Assembly: GCF_018294505.1 (NCBI RefSeq)
Contig: NC_057808.1
Coordinates: 228,963,780-229,027,779, forward strand
Direction of reading: 5' to 3'
From: Triticum aestivum
Lineage: Eukaryota; Streptophyta; Magnoliopsida; Poales; Poaceae
DNA: 64,000 bases
The notes beneath the pieces were generated by a model, which ran no database searches, was not told the origin of the DNA, and worked only from the letters and a program-made list of their open reading frames with translations. How positions within the stretch are numbered: position 1 is the stretch's first letter; every line of letters starts with the position of its first letter. The translations under genes were made by a program, and so were the position numbers. Below are positions 23,553 to 34,623 of this stretch, in pieces.

Positions 23553-23985
23553 ACTAGCAAGATGTCCATGCATTGCATGGAACATCAAGATGCATTTTTT
23601 ATAAAACACCTGTTGTGATTGACCCATGCAGGAGTAATCCCATGTGTAAAAACTAATGATGTCTCAAGAAAGAGGAGAGACAAGGTGAGGAGGAGTGGGG
23701 TGTGGTGGTGATTGGTGGTCGGATTGAGCGGAGGCATGGGGATGGACGACGCCGGGAGCGACCACCATGCCAGTTTGTTCTAGAGGCTTCCTTTTTTAAT
23801 TGCTCAACAATGAGGTTGTAGGAGATAAGGATGAACGAGGGAAGGCCTTGTCTGCAAACGTGGAGAGAGGTGCGGGTATCTTTTAGTTTAATTTCTATCC
23901 GTCAGATATAGATCGGACAGTCTATATTGCAAGATGGCAGGTGTACCATCATCACCAACTCGGTTTTTTATAAGAGAAGAGATAT
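23553..23985. repeat. Dispersed small element, copy 2 (tandem with copy 1)
   Basis: Begins ACTAGCAAGATGTCCATGCA and ends ACCAACTCGGTTTTTTATAAG. The second half (GGATGAACGAGGGAAGGCCT to the end) is closely similar to 47349-47500. It inserted immediately beside copy 1. Confidence 0.6.
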
Positions 23986-24098
23986 AAGCATGGAGATACA
24001 AACATATTATCGATACTTGTTTCCATAAACTTGGATCTACAGTCTTTTCAACGACTGAGCATGTGGGGCCTTAGCATGATGACTTCTCGACTATGTAA

Positions 24099-24286
24099 AA
24101 CAAAGGTTTTCCCGTCGCCGGTAAGGAGGGGGTGACGGCGGCGCACTTTCGGCTTGCTCTAGTCCTAGTAGTCATACTAGGTGGTCTATGCACGTGTAGA
24201 TTTATTATTTTTCACGTCTCGTGTTCGCCGTAACGCCACGACTGTTGATGAATAGAGGGTAAGTTATTCACGGGAAAACCTTTGTT
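24099..24286. mobile_element. 188 bp MITE-like element with perfect 17 bp inverted ends
   Basis: AACAAAGGTTTTCCCGT (24099-24115) is exactly repeated in reverse complement at 24270-24286. The interior has no coding capacity. The superfamily is not assigned because no clear target duplication flanks it. Confidence 0.6.
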
Positions 24287-24289
24287 GAG

Positions 24290-25510
24290 CATGTGTGCGA
24301 GAGAGAGAGACAGCGTGCGTGTGTGATATGTGTAGAGACTGAGGCAATGATAAGAGATTGTTTATGTCTCTGTGTGGAGGATAGAGAGAGACATGTGCAT
24401 GGGGCTTTGTGTTTTGTAACATGGAGACAGATAGACATAATCAGAGAGTGAGTGTGTGAGATACACGCGCAGACATGGGGATAGATGGAGGATTTTGGTG
24501 TGCATCTGAGCTAGAGAGGGGGGGTATATACATACCTAGAGCTGGAGAGAATATGCAAGGGTGTGTGTCTTAAAAGAAGGATCTAGATAGATGGGTGTTT
24601 GTGCGTGTCTGTGTGTTTGTGCGCGCGTGTCTGTGTGAGAGGGACTGTTTTTATGTGGAGAGAAGAGACCACTAATGATGTAAACCTAGTATAGGGAAGG
24701 GGGAATGGTGGGACATGTGTGTCAAAGAGAGACAAAGGCATGTGTAGTAGCGGGATAGCATGGGTGCAGCCCGGAAGCAGACTATTTGGAAGAGACATCG
24801 AGTGCGTGTGGGAGAGGGGTGTGACAGCGAGAGAGAGAGAAAGAGGAAGAGATGGGGAGAGAGAGGGGTATTTTGTGTGCAGAAGTGGCGTATAGATAGG
24901 GAGACAATGTTGATCTTGTTCGAAAGTGGCCTATGTACGGAGACGCAAGGGAAGTGAGTCATCGTGTGTGTGATAGGGACTTCATGAGAGATCTAGAATA
25001 GATGGTGTAGAGAACAACGTGTGAGATTGAGAACGATGATACATTAGGGAGCTGTGGAAAGAATCATGACATATATGTATATAGGGAAGGAGCTGGGGCG
25101 GGTCCGCATGTGGGAGAGATAGAAAGAGGAGAGTGGTGCACAAGGAGACAAAGTGTGCTTGTTTGAAGTGGGGTGGTGTGTGAGTTGAGTGTGCGAGAAC
25201 CACATAACTCGGGAGATAGATGTTTGGGGGCGACATTTTGTGTGTATGGGAAAGATACACTCTATATAGTGCGTGTGCTTGGGAAAGAGAGAAGCCGGGA
25301 GACCTAGAGAGTGGGGGAAGAGATGTGTGGATGCCCGAGAGACAAAGTGATAGAGACATATATTGGGGTCAGGACTTTAGAAGAGAGGGGGTGTTAATGT
25401 GCTCGTGTGTTCATGTTTGGGGGAGAGAACGACTTGTGTGTGTGTGTGGGGTGGGGGGGGGGGTAGCTTCAGATAAAGAGTGAGGTGTCTATATTTGAGA
25501 GACTTTAGCG
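24290..25510. repeat. C-poor GA/GT-rich low-complexity region
   Basis: About 1.2 kb in which the plus strand is dominated by short runs of GAGAGAG, GTGTGTG, GGGAGA and ATATATG with very few C residues. It ends with GTGTGTGTGTGGGG then a G run (about 25433-25463). ORFs on either strand here are composition artefacts. It looks like many small, mutated microsatellites fused together. Confidence 0.7.
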
Positions 25511-25842
25511 TAATTGAGATATATATATGGTCAATAGGAGAACACTTAATTTCAGGCGCCAAAAGCTTTCAAACTTCCCGCTCACATCGAAATGTCTCGC
25601 GATATTCCTGTTTTACCCCTGCCACATGAACGGAAAAGGGTTGCTTTGGTAACTCCATTGTTTTCCCCTATTTGCCCTCAACATTCTTCCCCAGAGCCCC
25701 TCCCCGACCCCCCAACCACGCCAAGCCGCCGAATCAAGTTCTCCGCCGCAGCGGTGGACCTCACACCCCGCTAGATCTACCTTCTGCACCTTGGAACCCC
25801 CAACTGCCAACTCACCACTTCATCGGAGCCGCTTCAGCGATT

Positions 25843-26130
25843 GGCTTGTCCACCGCTCCAAATCTCCTTGACCGCCATCATGGTCCACCGCACCGGATCT
25901 GCTTCACCGGCGCCCTCGTCCACCACAATGTAGGCCCTTCACTAACTCTCTCGTCCGCCCCATCGCTGGCCCTTCATACAAGCCCTCGTCCGCCGTAATA
26001 GATCCGCCTCACCGAAAGCACTGTACACCGTGCCGGATGTGCTTCACCGACGCCTTCGTCCACTGCGCCGGACCCGCTCCACGGATGCCATATTCAACTC
26101 CACCGGCCCTGCTTTACTGACGCCGCAGCC
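25843..26130 (+). repeat. Degenerate minisatellite, about 39 bp units, in exon 1 of gene 1
   Basis: The motif CACCG-CCGGATCTGCTTCACC then GACGCCTTCGTCCAC recurs several times with substitutions. A 39 bp period is 13 codons, so unit number can change without shifting the frame. Confidence 0.6.
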
Positions 26131-26793
26131 TCATCAGGTTATTTTGATTTGTACTCCTTTGGTTTTTCTCTTCTTTATCATGGAACTTTTCACTTACCGC
26201 AGATGAGCTTTCTTGTATGTCGACAGGCGCCGCAACCGAAGCACCGGAGCCGCTTCAGCAACGGCGACAACCGGCTCAAACTCAACCGCAACACAAGCAC
26301 CATCAACGATCCTTAGCTATCAAGTATGGCAACGATACCCATACGCCACCGAGAATCAGGTACTATTATCCAACGGCCGGCGCCTATGTTCCCTTTCTTA
26401 GCATAAGCACCACACCTTTGAATTTCTTCAGGGCATCATTCAATTTTCATTAGACGCGTTATTCTGCTTGCATCTGTAGGGCCATACTTCTGGCAGTGAA
26501 CATGTTACATGTGCTAAATTACAAACTAGTGCACATATAGTTACAATGCTATAGTTTTGTCCTAAGTATTATTGTACTCCCTAGATATCACTGCATGTTA
26601 TTTTACTTCTTGCATGCTATATTTATGATTGTTGTTCTGATTCCAGCTGTTGGTTCCATCAGACTGCTTCTTGTTCTCTATGCTTAATTACACATCAGCA
26701 AACTAGCATGTGGTTCTGCTGCTTTTTGTTCGTTTTACCCTAAATTTTCTAATGCTAGCTATTACATCATTGCTGGGAGCCTCTGTTCGTTAC

Positions 26794-27037
26794 GGGGCTG
26801 TTTGGTTCCCAGCCACAGTTTGCCAAGCCAAAGTTTGGCAGCTATAGTTTAGTTGGCTTGTGTTTGGTTTTTGCCACACTTTATCGCCCCTATGGCCGAC
26901 TTGCCATAGAGACAATTTTTGCCAACTTTTGCCAAAGTTTGGCGTCCAATTTCTTAGCCACACTTGTGTGGCTTTCCATACTTGTGTGGCTGGCCACACT
27001 TTGGCTTGGCCACACTTGTCTCAAACCAAACAGAACC
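26794..27037. mobile_element. Harbinger-like MITE, 244 bp
   Basis: Starts GGGGCTGTTTGGTTCCCAGC and ends CAAACCAAACAGAACC, so the tips CTGTTTGGTT are inverted. The flanks are TAC at 26791-26793 and 27038-27040, fitting a 3 bp target duplication. Subterminal CCAAGCCAAAG / CTTTGGCTTGG motifs repeat inward. It lies in an intron-like stretch of gene 1. Confidence 0.7.
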
Positions 27038-28087
27038 TACTTTTTTGTGCATTCTTGATCTTCCCAAGTTGCATGACTAATTTGATGCTTCTATTAATTA
27101 TGGAGTTGCCAACCCCATCAAGCAAAATATTTGTTCTTTTGGGGCTCGCACCTCGAACAAGCATAAAAATAGAGTGAAGCACATATATTGTCATGTAAGC
27201 ACACACCCTTCTTTCATTAGTTTAGATGAACCATTGATGATCAATTCGAACCAGTTCATGCGATTAAAATTAATTTTACCTAAATATAGGGTGCAGAATA
27301 AACTACAACAACTAAATTTGTAACCACGGGATGCTGACGCTATCTTCAAAGAACATTGCAACAGCAGCGAGGCTTCACAGCAACATATGGTAAGCCAGTG
27401 TGTTTTAGTACATGTGAAATATAATGCGTGTGGGCTGTTTTCTTGGCTTGTGCTCTCAACCTGTAATCCTACAGAATTACAAATAGTTCAGTTGTCTGCT
27501 TTGCTGTATTGCTTGATTTGAATGCTTGTTTGTTACTTGTTAGGCTATACCTGAGTTGGCCAATATGTCAACAATGCCTGTTGTACTATCGTAAAGAAAT
27601 GCATGCCTAGTTCATTTGACTCCTTAACTTTTCCTATGAACTTCATCACAAGACTATCTTTGTAGTTTATATGAGGCCACACTGTTAAGTGCTTTCTCAG
27701 ATTATTTCAACTTCTTAGATGCCATGGTAACTTAAATATAGTGGTGGTACAGTCCCTTTCAACTAGGGATGTCAACTGGGTCCCGTTTAATCCCGATTAA
27801 AGTCCACTAGTGGTATGATAGTTCAAAAGAGTTTTTGTTTTTTGAGAAAAATGAACTAGGGAGCTAGCAAAAACTAACTAGATGGAATTGGAGGATGCCG
27901 TTTATTTGCCACTTGCATCCCTAGTTTCATCTTACCATTTTAATTTCTTTTCGACTGATGCTGCTTCGAACCATTTAAATATAGCTTGCCATGCTCGGCA
28001 ATAATTCATATGTCGTTTACCATGTAAGCTTACTTCCTGGATCATGCGATAACTATATCTTACTTATATCCAGCGGAAACCTTTCAG

Positions 28088-28432
28088 GATACCGTTCACA
28101 CTAGGACACAATGTACAACCCCAGAATCTATTTGTGGAAGCAGTGCGCCATCCATTTTACCAGATGGTAGTAGTTCAGAGGCAACACCGCCGGAGAGCAG
28201 TCTGAGCACATATATTATAGTTCTTGAGGCTCTACTAGAGGCAGAAAGAGATGGTGTGGCTGCCATGAATGAGGTAATCTTGATCTTGAGGCTGGAAATT
28301 ATGCAATTAGCTGCACGCATTATGCAAGCAACCCAAGAATTGGAGGAAGTAAGAATGTTGCAGGAGGAGGTCCTGCTACTTCTGCTATCTGAAGCCCAGG
28401 ATAATCCCAGTTCTTCTTTAGATACTAGTTGA
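28088..28432 (+). CDS. Last exon of putative gene 1: acidic, coiled-coil C-terminus
   Basis: After an acceptor CTTTCAG (28081-28087) the frame stays open for 114 codons to TGA at 28430-28432. It has no start of its own, as expected of an internal or last exon. Residues 1-40 are Ser/Thr/Pro-rich (STYIIVLEALLEAERD follows). Residues 43-100 form a leucine/glutamate-rich helix (MQLAARIMQATQELEEVRM, LQEEVLLLLLSEA), a probable coiled coil. The matching last exon of locus 2 (50798-51175) has the same plan, with LLQSELKAERLASAQLQLD. The function is unknown. It could be a low-copy host gene or a gene carried by a transposon. 28433-28700 is likely 3' UTR. Confidence 0.5.
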   Translation, partial: DTVHTRTQCTTPESICGSSAPSILPDGSSSEATPPESSLSTYIIVLEALLEAERDGVAAMNEVILILRLEIMQLAARIMQATQELEEVRMLQEEVLLLLLSEAQDNPSSSLDTS

Positions 28433-28924
28433 AATTGTCATTAGATTATTATACTTGCATGTTGTGTCATGTCTCTGAATGTATTATATTGTAAGACCTC
28501 CTATGTTGTCCATGTGTTGTAATGATCTGAAAATTTTAGGCGACGTAATCCTCAGTACTTGTATGATTGACATAAGGTGAATTGTTTTTCGTGTGAGCAT
28601 ATTGTATTGGATGAAATAACTGTTTGACCCAAAGTGTATCCAACCTACTGAATCTGAATATCAAGGCATTTCTAAATCATAATTATTTATAAAGGTGGAA
28701 TAAATCTTTGTTGTGGTTTTGAAGAAATAAATAACAAAACGTAGAATGATGTATGGATATTCGTAATCGAATACAAATTGCATTTGAATTTAGTTGCGAG
28801 GGCCCAGGGTAAACATGAATGCTAATTCTCCCAAATTTTGAACGAAGCGGCAAAACACCCACTATCATTTGTCGGCTGCTCGAAGCAAGTGTTTGCGAGA
28901 TGGAAACTACTGTCTACCCCTGAC

Positions 28925-29345
28925 ACTTCACATCCTAATCGACCCGATTTCCACTGCTGTCGATAGGGGTAGACTAGTAACTTCAATCAGACGTGACACG
29001 ACCGCCTCTGAGTCCATTAAGACACGTTGGGCGCCAAACGTGGGCAGCAAAACACATTTTATTCAAGCTCGTCCGAAAGACATGTGTCTCTCCCTCCATT
29101 TCCCCATTCATACACGGTGGGCGGCAAAACAAACTCTCCGCTTCTAGAATCGATGTAGGCAAATATTTTAAATAGGGGCAGATGTGTAACTTCCCTCAGA
29201 CGTGACACAACCGACCTACCTATCAGCCCCGTTCATACACCGTGGGCCCCAATCGTGAGCGGCAAAACGCCCTCTGCTCGCCCGAATTCGCTACCGGCAA
29301 ATATTGGGGAGATGCGAGATTACCGTACTATCCCCAACCGACGTG
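28925..29345. repeat. Tandem leader repeat upstream of gene 2, about three units of 110-150 bp
   Basis: The motifs CAGACGTGACAC(G/A)A(C), CATTCATACAC(C/G)GTGGGC, GGCAAAAC and GGCAAATATT recur in the same order at about 28985-29125, 29150-29260 and 29270-29345. The last CATTCATACACCGT lies at 46271-46284, beyond element B, so B inserted into this array. It probably lies in the 5' region of gene 2. Confidence 0.6.
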
Positions 29346-29350
29346 ATGTT

Positions 29351-30896
29351 CGATACGTCCCCAACGTATCTATAATTTTTAATTGTTCCATGCTGTTATA
29401 TTATCATTCATGGATGTTTTATTATCATTTTATATCATTTTTTGGTACTAACCTATTGACATAGTGCCAAGTGCCAGTTGTTGTTCTTTTGCATGTTTTT
29501 TAATTACATCGCAGGAAATCAATACCAAACGGAGTCCAAATGCATCGAAAAATTTTGTGGATTTTTTTGGACCAGAAGACATACAGTGGGCCGAAGAAGC
29601 ACCTAGGGGCTGCTCCGAGGGGAGCACAACCCACCAAGGCACGCCTGGAGGTCCAGGCGCGCCCTGGTGGGTTGTGCCCACCTCAGAGGCCCCCGGACCA
29701 CCTCTTTACTCTATAAATACCCCAATATTCCAGTAACACTAGGGGAGTCGAGGAAAATCAATTCCAGCTGCCGCAAGTTCCAGAACCACCAGATCCAATC
29801 TAGACACCATCACGGAGGGGTTCATCATGTCCATCGGTGCCTCTCCTACGGGTCCATAGTTAGTAGCTAGATGGCTTCCTCTCTCTCTTTTGATTCTCAA
29901 TACAATGGTCTCTTGGAGATCCATACGATGTAACTCTTTTTGCAGTGTGTTTGTTGGGATCAGATGAACTGTGAGTTCATGATCAGATCTATCTTTTTAT
30001 CCATGAAAGTTATTTGAGTCTTCTTTGATCTCTTATATGCATGATTGCTTATAGCCTCATATTTCTTCTCCGATATTTGGGTTTTGTTTGGCCAACTTGA
30101 TCTATTTATCTTGCAATGGGAAGAGGTGCTTTGTGATGGGTTCGATCTTACGGTGCTTGATCCCAGTGCCAGAATGGGAACCGACACGTATGTATCGTTG
30201 CTATCAAGGTTAACAAGATGGGGTCTGTTTCTACATAAATAGATCTTGTCTACATCATGTCATCGTTCTTATTGCATTAATCCATTTCTCCAAATACTTA
30301 ATACACTAGATGCATGCTGGATAGCGGTCGATGTGTGGAGTAATAGTAGTCGATGCAGGCAGGAATCGGTCTACTAATCTTGGACGTGATGCCTATATAA
30401 TGATCATTGCCTGGATATCATCGTGATTATTCGAAGTTCTATCAATTGCCCAACAGTAATTCATTTACCCGCCGTTTGCTGTTTTTCTCGAGAGAAGTCA
30501 CTAGTACAATCTACGGCCCTGGGTCTCTTTCTTATTATATTTGCCTTTGCGATCTATTCTATTTTATTTTCAGATCTATTAAACCAAAAATGCAAAATAC
30601 CTTGTTGCAATTTATTTTATCTCGCGTTCCCGCGAGATCTATCTATCAAATTATTAGAACTTTCTCACGTCCGCTTGCCAATTTCTGGCGCCGTTACCCG
30701 AAAGGGATTGACAACCCCTTTGACACGTCGGGTTGCGAGTATTTGTTATTTGTGTGCAGGTGCTGTTTACATAGTGTAGCTTGGTTCTCCTACTGGTTCG
30801 ATAACCATGGTCATCACTAAGGAAAGTACCTACCATCGTTGTGCTGCATCATCCCTTCCTTTTTAGGGAAATAAGGACGTAGTCTAGCAGACATCA
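29351..30896 (+). repeat. 5' LTR of element B
   Basis: 1546 bp, CGATACGTCCCC to AGCAGACATCA. The expected first T is C here; the 3' LTR keeps TGATACGTCTCC. It contains a TATA box TATAAATA at 29712-29719, and the same box is at 34512-34519 in the 3' LTR. ATGCATGCTGGATAGCGGTC (30312-30331) is shared by both copies. Confidence 0.9.
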
Positions 30897-31094
30897 CAAG
30901 GAATTTCTGAGCTGTTGCCGGGGAAACATCATCAACATCTACCAGGTTCCTAATCACAAATCTCATCGCCTTGCAATTTACATTATTTGCCATTTTCCTC
31001 TCCCCCACGTCACAAAAATTTGCCATTTTATTCGCCCTCTTTTTCGTTCGCCGTTTTCTTACCGGATCTATCCGTGTTCTTGACTTTAGTCATA

Positions 31095-31658
31095 ATGGCT
31101 AGCGTGTCTACTCCTCCTTTGTCACCAGATTTTGAAGTTTTATGCTTCAAGCAACGACAAGGGGAAAATTTGAGAGATGCTTGGTATAGGCTTATGGAAT
31201 CCTATCGTGTTTGCAATTTAAAGGGAGACACAAAGATCTTTCTTCGTAATTTTTACATAGGATTGGCTTTGCATCATAGACAACTCTTAGATTTTGCTGC
31301 TAAAGGGAATTTTATTGAGCTTGATGCTAATGCTGCCTATGAAATTTTAGAAGGAATTCTGGGAGTTCCACCTCAAAAGAAGGGGTTTTGTTTCACCTCA
31401 GAGGGAGTTCAAATGTTGGACAAACTTGGTGATTTGCACAAACATATGGTTGAATTGCAAAAATATAATGAACCCCTCAAACATCTCAATGAAAGTATCA
31501 ATCGTATGAATAGTTTGATTACTCTCTCCAATAAGAGATTGGATATTTTAGATCTCAAGATGGTTCCTTTTCCTGAAAATTTAGGGAAGCGTGAAGAGCC
31601 TCCGGGGTTTGAGAAAGCCCTTACAAAACTTGCCAAAACTATGGATGAAAAAACTTAG
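31095..31658 (+). CDS. Element B gag-like protein, 187 aa
   Basis: The frame is open from ATG 31095 (MASVSTPP) to TAG 31656-31658. The stretch GENLRDAWYRLMESYRVC is the conserved helix of the gypsy gag domain, followed by FLRNFYIGLALHHRQLLD and a predicted helical C-terminal half (LGDLHKHMVELQKY, LNESINRMNSL). It lacks a zinc knuckle and is much shorter than a full gag. The frame extends upstream to 30987, but the ATG at 31095 fits the first conserved part better. It would form the capsid or guide packaging of its RNA into particles made by a helper. The frame being intact while pol is absent suggests a selected role, though this is inference. Confidence 0.72.
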   Translation: MASVSTPPLSPDFEVLCFKQRQGENLRDAWYRLMESYRVCNLKGDTKIFLRNFYIGLALHHRQLLDFAAKGNFIELDANAAYEILEGILGVPPQKKGFCFTSEGVQMLDKLGDLHKHMVELQKYNEPLKHLNESINRMNSLITLSNKRLDILDLKMVPFPENLGKREEPPGFEKALTKLAKTMDEKT

Positions 31659-34142
31659 ATCCTTGCTTTATGCCTAGCTAGGGGCGGGAAACAATAGCGC
31701 TTGTTGGGAGGCAACCCAATGAATAAAATTTATTTTTGTCTTTTGCTTTATGTTCTTCAGTGTTTGCACAATTAAGCTACTGTTATGATTGTGTTTTTTG
31801 TGTTTTAATTAGTGTTTTTGCCAAGTAAAGCCTTTAGGATCTTCTTGGGCGATAGTTGTTTGATCTTGCTGAAAAACAGAAACTTTTGCGTCTAGAGTTA
31901 CAATTTTTTAAAATCACGGAAGCGACAAAAAAAATCTGAAGTTTTTACAGTAGATTGATATACAAATTGCTCAGGTTGTCCTAATTTTTTAGAATTTTTG
32001 GAGTTACAGAAGTATTCTAAATATCCAGATTGCTACAAACTGTTTCGTTTTGACAGATTCTGTTTTCTTTGCGTTGTGTGCTTGTTTTGATGATTCTATG
32101 GTTTTCTTTGAAGAGTTTTTGCCATAGAAAAGTTGGAATACAGTAGGTATAATGAAAGAATAAAATATGAATGGGTTGCAACGGTACTTATAGTAGTGAT
32201 TTGTTTTCTTACACTAACGGATCTCACAAAGGTTTTGTTGAGTTTTGTGTGATTGAAGTTTTCAAGTTTTGGGTGATGTTACGATGGATGAAGGAATAAG
32301 GAGTAAGAAGAGCCTAAGCTTGGGGATTCCCATGGCATCCCAAGCTATTATCCAAAGAGAAGCAAGCAACTGAGCTTGGGGATGCCCCGAGTGGCATGCC
32401 CTCTTTCTTCTAACGACCATCGGTATTTTACTCAAAGCTATATTTTTATTCGTCACATGCTATGAGTTTTGCTTGGAACGTCTTGTATGATATGAGTCTT
32501 TACTTGTTTTTCTTTTTGTTTTGAGTCTTGAATCCTTGCTGGACACACCTATTTGAGAGAGCCAAAATTATGCCATGACTTGTTAGAATTGCTCTCTATG
32601 CTTCACTTAAATGTTTATGAGCTATGGAATTGCTCTAGTGCTTCACTTATATCCTTTTGAGCATGGTGTGCTTTAGTATTTTTGAAGAAATGCTCTCTTG
32701 CTTCACTTAGATTTATTTGAGAGTTAGTAAAATTTTCAAGAAATTCTCTCTTGCTTCACTTAAATTAATTTGAGAGAAAGAAATATTATGCTCACGATCT
32801 TCACTTATATTTGTTTGAGCTTATCAAAAGAAACAGATGAAAATTAGTTCCAAAGTGATAGATATCCAAGAAGGATATAATAAAAACCTTCATGAAGATC
32901 ATTGGACAAAATAAACTTGATTCCTTGTAATAGTTTTGAGATATGATAATGTGATATGTGAGTCATGTTGATGAGTAATTATGCTTTAGTAAGAATATTG
33001 GTGTTAAGGTTTGTGATTCCCTATGCAAGCACGAAAGTCAATAGTTGTGCAATGAAATTACTTCCTACTTGTGGTGCATTATTCGGTGTTAATTATGTTC
33101 AATGCTCGTTTATGAGATTATTCGTTTCTTGGTTGGTCGCTTCTCAATCTTTTGCTAGCCTTCAGTTTGCACTAAGTATGGTCACTACTTGTGCATCCAA
33201 AATCCTTTAAACCATTTTTGCCACATGAGTCCACCATGCCTACCTATATGCGGTATTCTTTTGCCGTTCTAAGCAAATTTGTATGTGCCATCTCTAATTT
33301 TCAAAATAAATTTCTCTTTTGTGTGCTCGTACCGCTCGCGAGGCGGTGAGGGGTGGCCAATATTTTCCATGCTAGATGTGTTATTCTCACAATGAGTGTT
33401 TATTCACTTGTCATTGCACATGAGTAAGGCAAATGTATTAGGGATGCCCAGTTCCAAAATAAAAAATGAATTTACTTTATGTTGTTAAATAATAAATTCC
33501 TTGGAAAGTGTTGGTATGGAAGGCACCCGTGGATACGGCTAGCCATGGAAAGTGAAAGTATGGTTGCAAAAGGAATAAACTTCAATTTCTGTTTGGGAAC
33601 CGCCTATGATATATCTAGCATGGAAAGTGTTAGGAGATCTAAGTCATTTTCGTTGGTGGGAAAAGTATGCCTCTCAAAATGTTTTTATCTCTCAATTTTT
33701 GCTTTGAGCTCTGGCACGTCTACAAATCCCTACTTCCCTCCGCGAAGGGCCTTTCTTTTACTTCATGCAATTTTTATTTTTAATTTGTGTCTTCATCTTC
33801 TCTTATAAAGCACCAACTAGGGGCACTATGATCGTACTTCAGCATTGGGTGTAGCTAATATGTGAGTGTGTTTCATGAATGGATCAATGATTGAGCATGA
33901 TGGGCTAGGGATAACTTATTCTAGCGTTTATATTTTGAAAGACATGATTGCTTGTTGGTATGCTTGAGTATTTAAGTCCTCATGTCAAAACTAGACTATT
34001 GCTTTGAACCATATAAAAGTCCAAATGTCCATGCTAAAAAGAAAAGAATATGAGATGACATGTTAGGCATCATTCCAAAGTAATAATTCCGTTTCTATCA
34101 TTTACCTACTCAAGGACGAGCAGGAATTAAGCTTGGGGATGC
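31659..34142 (+). other. Element B non-coding tail with CTTGGGGATGCC hairpins and PPT
   Basis: About 2.5 kb with no coding frame. It contains TTGGGAGGCAACCCAA (31707-31722), repeated CTTCACTTA(T/A)AT motifs (about 32600-32810), and GCTTGGGGATTCCCATGGCA then TCCCAAGC, a hairpin (about 32319-32345). GAGCTTGGGGATGCCCC is at about 32372. The last bases AAGCTTGGGGATGC (34129-34142) form the polypurine tract before the 3' LTR. Element E has the same tail in reverse. Confidence 0.65.
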
Positions 34143-34623
34143 TGATACGTCTCCAACGTATCTATAATTTTTTATTGTTCCATGTTTTTATATTATCATT
34201 CTTGGATGTTTTATAATCATTTTATAATCACTTCATATCATTTTTTGGTACTAACCTATTGACATAGTCCCAAGTGCCAGTTGTTGTTTTTTGCATGTTT
34301 TTTACATCGCAGGAAATCAATACCAAACGTAGTCCAAATGTAGCGAAACTTTTTGTGGAATCTTTTTGGACCAGAAGATATCCAGTGGGCCGAAGAAGCA
34401 CCTGGGGGCTGCTCCGAGGGGAGCACAACCCACCAGGGCGCAGCTGGAGGCCCAGGCGCGCCCTGGTGGGTTGTGCCCACCTCGGGTGCCCCCCAGACCG
34501 CCTCTTTACTCTATAAATACCCCAATATTCCACAAACCCTAGGGGAGTCGATAAAAATCAATTCCAGCCGCCGCAAGTTCCAGAACCACCAGATCCAATC
34601 TACACACCATCACGGAGGGGTTC
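34143..34623 (+). repeat. 3' LTR of element B, first part
   Basis: Starts TGATACGTCTCCAACGTATC and matches the start of the 5' LTR at 29351. It is interrupted after GGTTC at 34623 by element C and continues at 45079. Confidence 0.9.

Larger units (their letters stand above)
25560..28087 (+). other. Upstream exons and introns of putative coiled-coil gene 1
   Basis: A G/C-rich probable first exon (about 25592-26137) ends at a donor CAG|GTT. A second probable exon, 26227-26359, lies between GACAG and CAG|GTAC; it is open in two frames and is rich in Gln, Pro and His in one of them. A/T-rich intron-like DNA with further small exon candidates (about 27290-27390) follows, and a MITE sits at 26794-27037. 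The layout matches locus 2 at 46392-51175, whose first exon shares the GGCGCC(C/G)TCGTCCACC motif. I do not recognise a known family, and exon borders are guesses from splice-site signals. Confidence 0.4.

Noticed and set aside
24583..25483. ORFs in the GA/GT-rich region encoding Ser/Leu/His-rich or Arg/Glu-rich strings
   Set aside because: Low-complexity translation of microsatellite-like DNA; no conserved motif.
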